From CAZJCK01 sp964544635 (GTDB lineage Bacteria > Zixibacteria > MSB-5A5 > GN15 > FEB-12): a stretch of DNA of 33,334 nt. The first letter of the stretch is position 1; each line of letters starts with the position of its first letter. The notes below the pieces were generated by a model that did no database searches, was not told where the DNA came from, and was given only the letters and a program-made list of their open reading frames with translations. Of the stretch, positions 26,353-33,325 are shown in pieces. The stretch lies in the NCBI GenBank assembly GCA_964544635.1, contig CAZJCK010000039.1, forward strand, positions 1-33,334. The letters are read 5' to 3'. A program made the translations under genes and the position numbers.

Positions 26353-26379
26353 AAAAAAGGCGCAGCCAGATAGCTGCGC
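26353..26379 (-). terminator. Rho-independent terminator of the alpha/beta hydrolase gene
   Basis: On the minus strand a perfect 7-bp stem (GCGCAGC and GCTGCGC, 26360-26366 with 26373-26379) with a 6-nt loop is followed after one base by six T residues. It lies 32 nt past the hydrolase stop. This is the clearest intrinsic terminator in the window. Confidence 0.88.
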
Positions 26380-26410
26380 TCAATGATTTCGGGATTCTGG
26401 TACGGCAGGT

Positions 26411-27298
26411 CTACAGCGTGTCGTACACACCGCTGAGTGCTTCCGACGGCCGTGGCTCGTAACGCTCGACTGTGGAGTGCCGGGCAACACGGGTGAGAAA
26501 GCCGTCAATAGCGCGATTTACCCGTTCCGCATGCGTCATCGGTCCCATATGCCCGGCGCCGTCAATTTCACAGCGAAGATTGTCCGGCATGGCGTCAGCC
26601 AGCATCGAGATTATCTGCGTCGTCGGATGCGGCGATTCCGAACCGGCCATCAGCTTGGTGGGAATGCGCACAGCAGCGAAGCGCGATAGCGGCGTCGGTT
26701 CATTCATCACGGCATCGAAGTCGTCGACCACCTTGCGCATGCGGCCACTGATCACCGTGCGCTGCCATTCGGGCAACGATGCCCACGCACCTTTGCCTGA
26801 CCAGTAATCGACAAACCGTTGACCCGCTTCCGACATTGCTTCCTGCACGATCAAAGTCCGAACATCGTCGCGCACGCGATCAATCTCGCGCCGCGCCGAA
26901 GCGCTGGTATCGTAATCAAGCAGGCTGAACAGCACCGGCTCGTACAGGACCATGCCGGCAATTCGCTGCTCCAACATCGTCGCTGCCTTGAGCGCCACCG
27001 CCCCGCCATACGAATGACCGACCAAATACAGCGGCCCGCGCTCTGCTGCGAAGATCGGCTCCAAGAGGGCGACTTCGTCGTACAGGCTGAGGCTGCGTCC
27101 GGCATCCCAGTCAGGCGATTGGCCGTAGCCGTACAGGTCAACCGCCACCACCCGAAACGATCCGGCCAGACGCTCGATCAGGCCGCGGAACTGTTTCGAA
27201 GAACTGGTACTCGAATGCAGGCACAGCACGGTGGGGCCTTCGCCGCCGGTTCTTACATACGGCATCGGCAGTCGTTCGGTCAGCCTATTATGGTTCAT
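26411..27298 (-). CDS. Alpha/beta-fold hydrolase
   Basis: A 295-residue soluble hydrolase. The nucleophile elbow is GHSYGG with Ser96, the oxyanion strand is VLCLHSSTSSS, and the catalytic histidine is probably His250 (GAGHMGPMTH). The acid position appears as Glu in AGSESPHP (Glu221) rather than the usual Asp. The substrate is unknown; homologues are esterases and C-C hydrolases. The start is uncertain: AAGGAG lies immediately before an ATG at 27310, 4 nt before a TTG at 27307 and 13 nt before the ATG at 27298. It is divergent from a TetR regulator 120 nt away, which probably controls it. It ends at a clear terminator. Confidence 0.85.
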   Translation of the reverse strand: MNHNRLTERLPMPYVRTGGEGPTVLCLHSSTSSSKQFRGLIERLAGSFRVVAVDLYGYGQSPDWDAGRSLSLYDEVALLEPIFAAERGPLYLVGHSYGGAVALKAATMLEQRIAGMVLYEPVLFSLLDYDTSASARREIDRVRDDVRTLIVQEAMSEAGQRFVDYWSGKGAWASLPEWQRTVISGRMRKVVDDFDAVMNEPTPLSRFAAVRIPTKLMAGSESPHPTTQIISMLADAMPDNLRCEIDGAGHMGPMTHAERVNRAIDGFLTRVARHSTVERYEPRPSEALSGVYDTL

Positions 27299-27418
27299 AC
27301 AGGTCAACATTCTCCTTGGCTGAAGAAAACGACCGCACCAACCGAAAGGTTTCACAAATCGCGAGGCTGGTGCGTATTTACAGCAAACGAAGTAGATTGA
27401 AAAGGTCCATTCTCAGCC

Positions 27419-28039
27419 ATGCCGCGACAAAAGCAGTTTAACGCCGACACCGTCCTCGACCGCGCCATGGAGCTGTTCTGGTACCAAGGGTTCGAGGCTA
27501 CCTCGATGCAGGCTCTGGTCACCACCATGGAGATCAATCGGTTCAGCCTCTATGATACTTTCGGTGGCAAACATGACCTGTTCATGGCCGCCTGCCGTCG
27601 CTATCGCACCATCATCCGCGAACAGGTCCTGGCGCCGCTGTATGCGGAAAACGCCGCCTGGCCGGAGGTGGTTGAGTTCCTGGAGCGAATTGCCGCCTTC
27701 GTGGCCGGCGATCGTTTCGGCCACGGCTGTCTGCTCAACAACGCCGCCGCCGAACTGGCGAATCGCAACGAATCGATTCGCAGCCTGGTCTGCGCATTCC
27801 AGACGGAAAAGGAACGGTTGCTTGCCGACGCCCTGAAGCGGGCACAGGAAAACGGTGACATTACTAACCGTACCGGCGCACCGGCCCTGGCCCGCCTTGT
27901 CGTTGCCGGCCTCAACGGTGTCATTCTCTCCAACAAGGCGCACCGCGATCCCGAGCGCCTCCAGCACAATCTCGATTCGCTCGTCTGCCTGCTGCGCCCG
28001 GATCAGCAGCCGGCAGAAGATGTTAAGTCATTGTCCTGA
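27419..28039 (+). CDS. TetR/AcrR-family transcriptional regulator
   Basis: A 206-residue repressor-type protein. The N-terminal helix-turn-helix is TSMQALVTTMEINRFSLYDTFGGKHDLF (about 26-53). The ligand domain has FGHGCLLNNAAAELANRNESIR, a signature of the TetR_C_16-like/AcrR subgroup. It is divergent from the alpha/beta hydrolase gene, the usual layout of a TetR regulator and its target. The intergenic region has a small AACC-GAAA-GGTT repeat (27340-27351) and a spaced CGCACCA/TGGTGCG pair (27334-27340 and 27368-27374), either of which could be part of an operator. No ribosome binding site is evident. Confidence 0.88.
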   Translation: MPRQKQFNADTVLDRAMELFWYQGFEATSMQALVTTMEINRFSLYDTFGGKHDLFMAACRRYRTIIREQVLAPLYAENAAWPEVVEFLERIAAFVAGDRFGHGCLLNNAAAELANRNESIRSLVCAFQTEKERLLADALKRAQENGDITNRTGAPALARLVVAGLNGVILSNKAHRDPERLQHNLDSLVCLLRPDQQPAEDVKSLS

Positions 28040-28101
28040 TAAATCTTAAATCGCATTTTTCAGCGGTAAGAACCTTTTTATCGGAATTTTCGTTTTCTTA
28101 G

Positions 28102-28130
28102 TTGACACATGTGTCGAATCTGACGATAAT
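28102..28130 (+). promoter_or_regulatory. Sigma70-type promoter of the second TetR gene
   Basis: TTGACA (28102-28107) and GATAAT (28125-28130) are separated by 17 nt, a near-consensus pair. Transcription would start near 28137, giving a leader of about 20 nt before the start codon at 28158. The -35 box overlaps operator site 1 and the -10 box lies within site 2. Confidence 0.75.
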
Positions 28131-28152
28131 GTCGAAAATGACAGTAGTGTCG
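28103..28152. promoter_or_regulatory. Three tandem operator-like palindromes with 18-bp period
   Basis: TGAC-N6-GTCG occurs three times at 28103-28116, 28121-28134 and 28139-28152, each separated by a 4-nt spacer, so starts are exactly 18 bp apart. The inner six bases differ (ACATGT, GATAAT, AGTAGT); the first copy is a perfect palindrome GACACATGTGTC. The array covers the promoter and runs into the ribosome binding site GGAG of the TetR gene that follows, as expected for autorepression. Confidence 0.75.
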
Positions 28153-28157
28153 GAGAA

Positions 28158-28844
28158 ATGAATACAGCTGTGCATACAGGTAAGCGTACTGGTCCCGGCG
28201 ATCGAAAGCTGTCCCGGCAGCAGCGGAAGGTGGGGCGTACCCGCGCCCGACTTCTGGATGCTGCTCGGTCGGTTTTTTCCCGCAAGGGCCTGGACCTGAC
28301 AACGATTGATGAGATTACCGGGCAGGCCGATGCCGGCCGTGGGACCTTCTATTACCACTTTTCCTCGAAAGAAGATCTCATCAGTGAGTTGATCCGCGAC
28401 ATGCTGGATCAACTGGTTGCCGAGGTGAACAAACGGTGCCAGGGAGCATCCACCTTGTCAGAGCTGCTGGACGCCTTGATCGGCGCCCACATCGACTTCT
28501 TCAGCACCCGGTGGGAGGACTTCGTGCTGTTTTACCAGGGGCGTGCCGATCTGCAGCTGGCCAACAGTTACGAAGGGATCGAGACACCGTTTCTTGAGTA
28601 TCTGAACAGTATCGAGACGCTCGTCGATTCGGTACTGACCGCGCCAATATCCCCGGCCGCGGCGCGACGGCTGGCCTGTGCCATTGCCGGCTTTATCTCG
28701 GGGTATTACTCCTTTGCAGTGATTGCATCGGAGAAGGATGATGACGTCGACAAGTCGTTCCACTCGATGCGGAGCGCCTTTGTCGCCAGTTTGGTGCGTT
28801 TTATTAATGAGGCGTTGCCGGACACGGGGACACGTCGGCATTAG
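28158..28844 (+). CDS. TetR/AcrR-family transcriptional regulator upstream of the SpeD-like operon
   Basis: A 228-residue regulator with an extended basic N terminus (about residues 9-30, rich in Arg and Lys) before the helix-turn-helix LTTIDEITGQADAGRGTFYYHFSSKEDLI (about 47-75). The C-terminal domain is typical in size, but its ligand cannot be read. Its promoter is covered by three operator-like repeats. It runs in the same direction as the five-gene biosynthetic operon starting 173 nt downstream and may control it, although no copy of the repeat was seen in front of that operon. GGAG lies 3 nt before the ATG. There are no shared features with the TetR gene next to it beyond the fold. Confidence 0.88.
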   Translation: MNTAVHTGKRTGPGDRKLSRQQRKVGRTRARLLDAARSVFSRKGLDLTTIDEITGQADAGRGTFYYHFSSKEDLISELIRDMLDQLVAEVNKRCQGASTLSELLDALIGAHIDFFSTRWEDFVLFYQGRADLQLANSYEGIETPFLEYLNSIETLVDSVLTAPISPAAARRLACAIAGFISGYYSFAVIASEKDDDVDKSFHSMRSAFVASLVRFINEALPDTGTRRH

Positions 28845-29017
28845 GATATTGTCCTGATCCAGCCACCCCGCAGCCCGAGCAGACAGGGTTGCTTAACAAC
28901 CGAACACATGATTGGCCGCCCCAGGCGGCAGGACAAAGTAGAAAGCCGGGAAGCGCTTTGCAACGATTTGATGGATGCTGCCAGGCGCTACCGGATACAA
29001 GAAGCAGGGAGGACAGT
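28845..29017 (+). other. Leader region of the SpeD-like operon
   Basis: These 173 nt contain a GGTTG-CTTAA-CAACC hairpin (28887-28901) and a strong GCCGCC-CCA-GGCGGC hairpin (28915-28929), neither followed by a T run. A reading frame enters the next gene from 28889, but the better start is at 29018. No consensus promoter was found, so the operon may be read partly from the TetR promoter. Confidence 0.4.
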
Positions 29018-29467
29018 ATGAAGACTCAGTTCAAGCCTGGTGAGGCTGTCGACGGCGCGGTTGAGCGCCTGGCGGCCTATGACGAACTCAAGTCGGTAGA
29101 TGAGGCCGCCATCCGCAATGCCTGGGGGCTGGCCTGCAGCTTCGATATATACAACTGCAACCCCGACACAATCCGCAGCGCCGAGAAGATCAAACAATTT
29201 GTCTGCGAACTGTGTGACCTCATTGAAATGAAGCGCTTCGGCGACTGCGTTGTGGTCAATTTCGGTGAGGACGAACGGGTGGCCGGTTTCTCGATGTGCC
29301 AGTTGATCGAAACATCGCTCATCTCCGCCCACTTCGCCAACGCCTCGAACACCACCTACCTCGATGTTTTCAGCTGCAAGCCGTATGATCCGGCCGTGGT
29401 TGAAAAGTTCGCCCGTGAGTTTTTCGAGGGGGACGAGTGCATTACCCATATCAACCTGAGAAAGTAA
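29018..29467 (+). CDS. Divergent SpeD/AdoMet decarboxylase-fold pyruvoyl proenzyme
   Basis: A 149-residue protein resembling class 1b S-adenosylmethionine decarboxylases (SpeD), which self-cleave at a serine to create a pyruvoyl cofactor. Gapless alignment around the site places Ser100 (cleavage and pyruvoyl serine), His105 (processing) and Cys120 (proton donor), with the same spacing as Ser63, His68 and Cys83 of Thermotoga SpeD. Typical SpeD has ES-H-[IL] and HTWPE; here the residue before the serine is Thr99, Leu101 replaces His, and FANAS replaces TWPE. That suggests a changed substrate; some SpeD homologues are ornithine or arginine decarboxylases. AGGGAGGA lies 4-5 nt before the ATG. It is the first gene of a tight operon, with the next start 2 nt away. 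Function is inferred. Confidence 0.75.
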   Translation: MKTQFKPGEAVDGAVERLAAYDELKSVDEAAIRNAWGLACSFDIYNCNPDTIRSAEKIKQFVCELCDLIEMKRFGDCVVVNFGEDERVAGFSMCQLIETSLISAHFANASNTTYLDVFSCKPYDPAVVEKFAREFFEGDECITHINLRK

Positions 29468-29469
29468 CA

Positions 29470-30462
29470 ATGAAGAGCGTTCGTGTTGTCACCGACCTCG
29501 ACGAATGCCGCGACCTGTGGCAGATGCTGGTGCCGGCCCAGGGTATCTCGACCCGCTGGGATGTACGCTACTGTTTCCACCGGGAGTACGGTCACTTGCC
29601 GTACTTCGTCGTCTGCGAAGACAAGACCGGTATCTGCGGCTTGCTGCCGCTTTCGTGGAACGAAGAACTGGGTGCGTATCATTTCTTCCCCGGTGAAACC
29701 TGGGCCGGCAAGACCTGGCTGGAGCAAAACCCGCTGATCGCCGACAGCCCGGCCACCCTTGAGCTGATGCTGTCGATCATCCCCGGCGATTACCAGCTGC
29801 GCTACCTGGCGCCGTCTGAATCGGCGTCGCCGCGCATACAGACGGTCGACGAGATCGGCTACTACTTCCTGCCGCCGAGCCACGCCTTTTCGATGGATGC
29901 GTACTACGCCACCTTTTCGCACAAGTTCATTAAGCGACTCAAGAAAGACGTTGACGCCTTTTACCAGCGCGGGGTCGAGATCCGCATCGATCACTGGCAG
30001 GACTATGCCCTGATGGTTGACATGAACCTGTCGAAGTACGGTGACCAGTCCTACTTTTTCGATCAGCGGTTCGCCCGCGCATTCGATTCGCTGTTTGGGC
30101 TCCTGCGCCGAAACGGCTGGCTGCGGCTGGTGACGGTGCTGGTCGGGGGGTGTCCTGCCGCTGTCGACCTGGGGTGTATCTACAGCGGAACCTACACCCT
30201 CCTGGCCGGCGGCACCGACGCGGCGTATCGGGGCATCGCCAAGCTGATCAACCTGCACCACATGCAGTTTGCGTGCGAACAGAGATTCGACTCGGTTGAT
30301 TTCCTCTGTGGTGACTTTAACTGGAAATCGATGTTCCACCTGTCGCCTCGACCGCTCTATCTGCTGGAGGCCGCGCGCGCCGTCGAGATGGAACCGGCGC
30401 CGGTCCACCAGCCGGTGATCCGAACCCTGTACAGTTTGCGTCGGAGTGTGCAACTTGCCTGA
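29470..30462 (+). CDS. GNAT/FemAB-like acyltransferase (Acetyltransf_6 type)
   Basis: A 330-residue cytosolic protein with the C-terminal half of the Acetyltransf_6 (BioF2-like) fold: HKFIKRLKKDVDAFYQRG, then LLAGGTDAAYRGIAKLINLHHMQFACEQRFDSVDFLCGDFNWK. This pattern (Gly-Thr-Asp...Tyr, then a helix and DF-x-G-x3-K) occurs in proteins that transfer acyl or aminoacyl groups to amines, as in FemX-type and natural-product pathways. The donor and acceptor are unknown. It begins 2 nt after the SpeD-like stop; a GTG at 29437, inside the previous gene and after a GAGGGGG run, is an alternative. Its last 8 nt overlap the ATP-grasp gene. The ribosome binding site for the ATG is weak, so translation is probably coupled. 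Confidence 0.8.
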   Translation: MKSVRVVTDLDECRDLWQMLVPAQGISTRWDVRYCFHREYGHLPYFVVCEDKTGICGLLPLSWNEELGAYHFFPGETWAGKTWLEQNPLIADSPATLELMLSIIPGDYQLRYLAPSESASPRIQTVDEIGYYFLPPSHAFSMDAYYATFSHKFIKRLKKDVDAFYQRGVEIRIDHWQDYALMVDMNLSKYGDQSYFFDQRFARAFDSLFGLLRRNGWLRLVTVLVGGCPAAVDLGCIYSGTYTLLAGGTDAAYRGIAKLINLHHMQFACEQRFDSVDFLCGDFNWKSMFHLSPRPLYLLEAARAVEMEPAPVHQPVIRTLYSLRRSVQLA

Positions 30463-31798
30463 ATGTCGCGTTCTCGTCGTCGGCACTACCGCCGATTACA
30501 TTGCAGCCATTGAGCAGCGCTATCCCGGCCGGGCGCTCTTCCTGACCGACCCGGCAGTCCGTTTCGCTGCCGCCGAACCGGTGCCGCCTGCGCAGACGGA
30601 GATCCTTTGCGGGCTCGATGATGCGACCGCGGTAATGGTGCGTCTCGCCGAGCACCTGCGTCGCTACGATATCGAATTGTCGGGCGTGATGGCGTACGAC
30701 TGCGAACGCATGCTGCTGGCGTCGCATATCGCCGCTCAGTATGGTCTGCCCTATCCGTCAGCCGACGTAATCGGTCAGGTCCGCAGCAAGCGGCGCACGA
30801 AGGAGGCCTGGACGGCTGCCGGTATCGATTGTCCGAGACACGCCCTTCTGTATTCCCAGCAGGATGCCCGCACGGCCGTCGACCAGATCGGTGGGCCGGT
30901 CGTACTCAAGCCGCTCACCGGCAGCGGCAGCGAGCTGACCTTCTTTTGCGAGGACGGTTATGCGGCGGCACAGGCGTACCACACCATCCACCTTGGCCTC
31001 ACCCAGCGCGCCGCCACCGCGATGTACGCTAATACCGATGGAGCAGCGCTCGATCCGGCGCTCGTCTGCCTGGCCGAGGAATATGTCGAGGGGCGGGAGT
31101 ACAGTTGCGACATGTTTATCGATGGTGACTCGGTGCAACTGATCCGCGTCGCCCGCAAGATCCCGCTGGCCGGCAGTGCTTTCGGTGTGACCGCCGCCTA
31201 CGTCGTACCGGCACGTCTGCCCGGCTGGCTGACAGTCGAATCGCTGAGCCGGCAACTTGCGCACGCCGCACATGCCCTCGGTATCAGCCGCGCCATCTGC
31301 ATGGTCGACTTCATGGTATCGAAGGATCGCGTTCGCTTCCTTGAGCTGACGCCGCGCCCCGGCGGCGACTGCCTGCCGCCCCTGATCAGGGCCGGCAGCG
31401 GCCTGGATATGCTCGGTATGGCGCTCGACGCAGCCGAAGGGGCGACACCGACGCTCCCGTTGCCGGAAGCATGGACACGACTGGTCGGCCTGCGCCTGTT
31501 TGCCCGCCGGGGCGGTGTCATCCGGCGCCTGAACGCATCGGCGATCGAAAGAGACACGCGCGTCCGCGAGATCTATCTCAAGCGCGCAACCGGCCACCGC
31601 GTTGTATTGCCGCCCGACGACTACGACTCATGGCAACTGGGCTATGTGATTTTCGAACCGGATGAGACCAGCGACATCGACGTTCAGTGCGACGAACTGG
31701 CGCGATGTCTCATCTGCAAGATCCAACCGTTCATCGACAGGAAATGCAGTGGACACTTCTACTCTGGTGGCTCGAGCAATTTCGCGCTCGGAGCCTGA
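30455..31798 (+). CDS. ATP-grasp carboxylate-amine ligase
   Basis: A protein of about 447 residues with a pre-ATP-grasp domain (CRVLVVGTTADYIAAIEQRYPG), the ATP-binding lysine region VVLKPLTGSGSELTFFC, the adenine-contact segment CLAEEYVEGREYSCDMFIDGD and the magnesium region VRFLELTPRPGGDCLPPLI. ATP-grasp enzymes activate a carboxylate as acyl phosphate and join it to an amine, which suits an amide or peptide bond between an amino acid and a decarboxylated partner. The TTG at 30455 is chosen because GGAG is 8 nt upstream; a GTG at 30446 lacks such a site. It overlaps the acyltransferase gene by 8 nt and the decarboxylase gene by 50 nt. Substrates are unknown. Confidence 0.85.
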   Translation: MPECRVLVVGTTADYIAAIEQRYPGRALFLTDPAVRFAAAEPVPPAQTEILCGLDDATAVMVRLAEHLRRYDIELSGVMAYDCERMLLASHIAAQYGLPYPSADVIGQVRSKRRTKEAWTAAGIDCPRHALLYSQQDARTAVDQIGGPVVLKPLTGSGSELTFFCEDGYAAAQAYHTIHLGLTQRAATAMYANTDGAALDPALVCLAEEYVEGREYSCDMFIDGDSVQLIRVARKIPLAGSAFGVTAAYVVPARLPGWLTVESLSRQLAHAAHALGISRAICMVDFMVSKDRVRFLELTPRPGGDCLPPLIRAGSGLDMLGMALDAAEGATPTLPLPEAWTRLVGLRLFARRGGVIRRLNASAIERDTRVREIYLKRATGHRVVLPPDDYDSWQLGYVIFEPDETSDIDVQCDELARCLICKIQPFIDRKCSGHFYSGGSSNFALGA

Positions 31799-33101
31799 AC
31801 TCAGCCGGGCGCAACTGACGGCGTTTGTCGAGCGTTTCCTGGAACGCCGCGACGAGTTTCTGGCGACCGCTGCAACCCACGGATCGCCACTCTACCTCTT
31901 TGATCCGGCGGCCCTGCGCTCGCGGGCTCGCGAATTTGTCGCCGCTTTCCGGGCGTGCCGGCACGACGTGGAGGCATTCTACGCGCTCAAGAGTAACAGC
32001 TATCCGGCCGCAGCGCGTTTGCTGGTTGAAGAAGGTTTGCACCTCGATGTTTCCAGCGGAGCCGAACTCGAGTGTGCTCTCACCACCGGTGCCCGGCAGA
32101 TCGTCTTCTCCGGCCCCGGGAAGACCGACGACGAGTTACATCTGGCTGCCGGCAACACCGAGCGAGTCACCGTCCTCGCCGACTCGATCAACGAGCTGCA
32201 TCGTCTCGAAGCGATTGCCGTTGCGGCGGGCACGAGCATACGGACCGGTATCCGACTGACCACCGACGATCACGGTATCTGGCGCAAGTTCGGTATTCCG
32301 TTGTCAAGACTGCCGCTGGTGTTTGAAACGGCAGCATCGTTCGAACGCGTGCTGCTGTGCGGTTTGCAGTTTCACATCAGCTGGAACCTCAATCCGGAAA
32401 AGCAGATGTCGTTCATCCGGCGGCTTGGTGCTACCCTTGCAGAGATGCCCCAACAGTATCGCCGCACGATTGATTTCATCGATTGCGGTGGCGGCTTCTG
32501 GCCGTCCGACGGTGAATGGATGCAATGGCCGGCTACAACGAAGGGCGCCATCCATACCGCGCTGGGTGAGTCGTGCCGTGAGCCGCTGGCTCATTTCGCC
32601 AGACCGTCGGCGCCGATCCACCAGTTTGCCGCCGACATCGTAGCGTCGTTGTTGCGACGGTTGCCCACCGACATGCAGTACACGCTTTATACGGAACCGG
32701 GACGCTGGCTGTGCCACGAGTCGATGCACATGCTGCTCACGGTGATTGATCGCAAGGCTGAGGATGTCGTCATTACCGACGGTGGCACCAACGCCATCGG
32801 CTGGGATCGCTTTGAACTGGACTACTTCCCGGTGATCAACCTGACCCGGCCGTCGATCGCCGAGCATCCCTGCCTGGTCGCCGGTTCGCTCTGCACGCCG
32901 CATGACCTGTGGGGATACAGTTACTTTGGCAGCGACATCCAGGCGGGCGATATCCTGCTGGTACCGAACCAGGGCGCCTACACCTGGTCGCTGCGCCAGG
33001 AATTCATCAAACCACTGCCGCCGGTGGTGCATCTTGACGAACCGACCGACGCAACCGCGACAGTGACGGGAGATACCGCATACTCATTGGAGGAGATATG
33101 A
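31749..33101 (+). CDS. PLP-dependent fold-III decarboxylase (DAP/ornithine/carboxynorspermidine type)
   Basis: A 450-residue group IV decarboxylase with an alanine-racemase-type barrel. PLP binds Lys81 (AFYALKSN). His209 (LQFHISWN), the phosphate loop around Asp245 (IDCGGGFWP) and Glu316-Pro-Gly-Arg (TEPGRWL) are visible. Cys382 (LCTPHDLWG) takes the place of the catalytic Cys of the partner subunit, and the C-terminal NQGAYTWSLRQEF corresponds to the GAY-type motif. Relatives remove the alpha-carboxylate from meso-DAP, ornithine, lysine or carboxynorspermidine; this one is divergent from all of these in its specificity helix. The GTG at 31749 has AGGA 6 nt upstream and overlaps the ATP-grasp gene by 50 nt. 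Its stop overlaps the next gene by ATGA. Confidence 0.85.
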   Translation: MDTSTLVARAISRSEPELSRAQLTAFVERFLERRDEFLATAATHGSPLYLFDPAALRSRAREFVAAFRACRHDVEAFYALKSNSYPAAARLLVEEGLHLDVSSGAELECALTTGARQIVFSGPGKTDDELHLAAGNTERVTVLADSINELHRLEAIAVAAGTSIRTGIRLTTDDHGIWRKFGIPLSRLPLVFETAASFERVLLCGLQFHISWNLNPEKQMSFIRRLGATLAEMPQQYRRTIDFIDCGGGFWPSDGEWMQWPATTKGAIHTALGESCREPLAHFARPSAPIHQFAADIVASLLRRLPTDMQYTLYTEPGRWLCHESMHMLLTVIDRKAEDVVITDGGTNAIGWDRFELDYFPVINLTRPSIAEHPCLVAGSLCTPHDLWGYSYFGSDIQAGDILLVPNQGAYTWSLRQEFIKPLPPVVHLDEPTDATATVTGDTAYSLEEI

Positions 33102-33325
33102 CGAACCAGCCCAATTCCCAGGAACGTTGCCCTCGCTGTGGCAGCCGTGAACTCGAACACGAACGGGTCCGCAGCCAGGGGATTCGCATTGTCAGTTGTC
33201 TGGACTGCAACGCTGTTTTCCAGTTGCGCGCGTCCACCAAAAGTGCCGCACCGCCGCCTCGTCGCCGCGAGCCCGACCCAATTGACGACGACCGCGAGGA
33301 AGAGGTTGACTCCTACGACCGGTAA
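33098..33325 (+). CDS. Small zinc-ribbon protein with acidic C-terminal tail
   Basis: A 75-residue protein. Cys11, Cys14, Cys34 and Cys37 (CPRCG...CLDC) form a rubredoxin-like zinc ribbon, followed by a proline/arginine linker (about 48-58) and an acidic tail (59-75, about half Asp and Glu). GGAGGAG precedes the ATG, and the start overlaps the decarboxylase stop by four bases, so it belongs to the operon. The layout (zinc ribbon, linker, acidic end) recalls amino-group carrier proteins such as LysW, but it lacks the EDWGE ending on which those proteins carry their substrate. It could equally be a nucleic-acid-binding or structural protein. More operon genes may lie past the window end. Confidence 0.75.
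   Translation: MTNQPNSQERCPRCGSRELEHERVRSQGIRIVSCLDCNAVFQLRASTKSAAPPPRRREPDPIDDDREEEVDSYDR

Noticed and set aside
28889..29017. 43-codon N-terminal extension of the SpeD-like protein
   Set aside because: It has no similarity to the family and passes through a strong GC hairpin, while the ATG at 29018 has AGGGAGGA just upstream.
29018..29467. Annotation of the SpeD-like gene as ordinary speD
   Set aside because: The ES-H and TWPE residues expected in AdoMet decarboxylase are changed, and no spermidine synthase gene is nearby, so the standard name would overstate the evidence.
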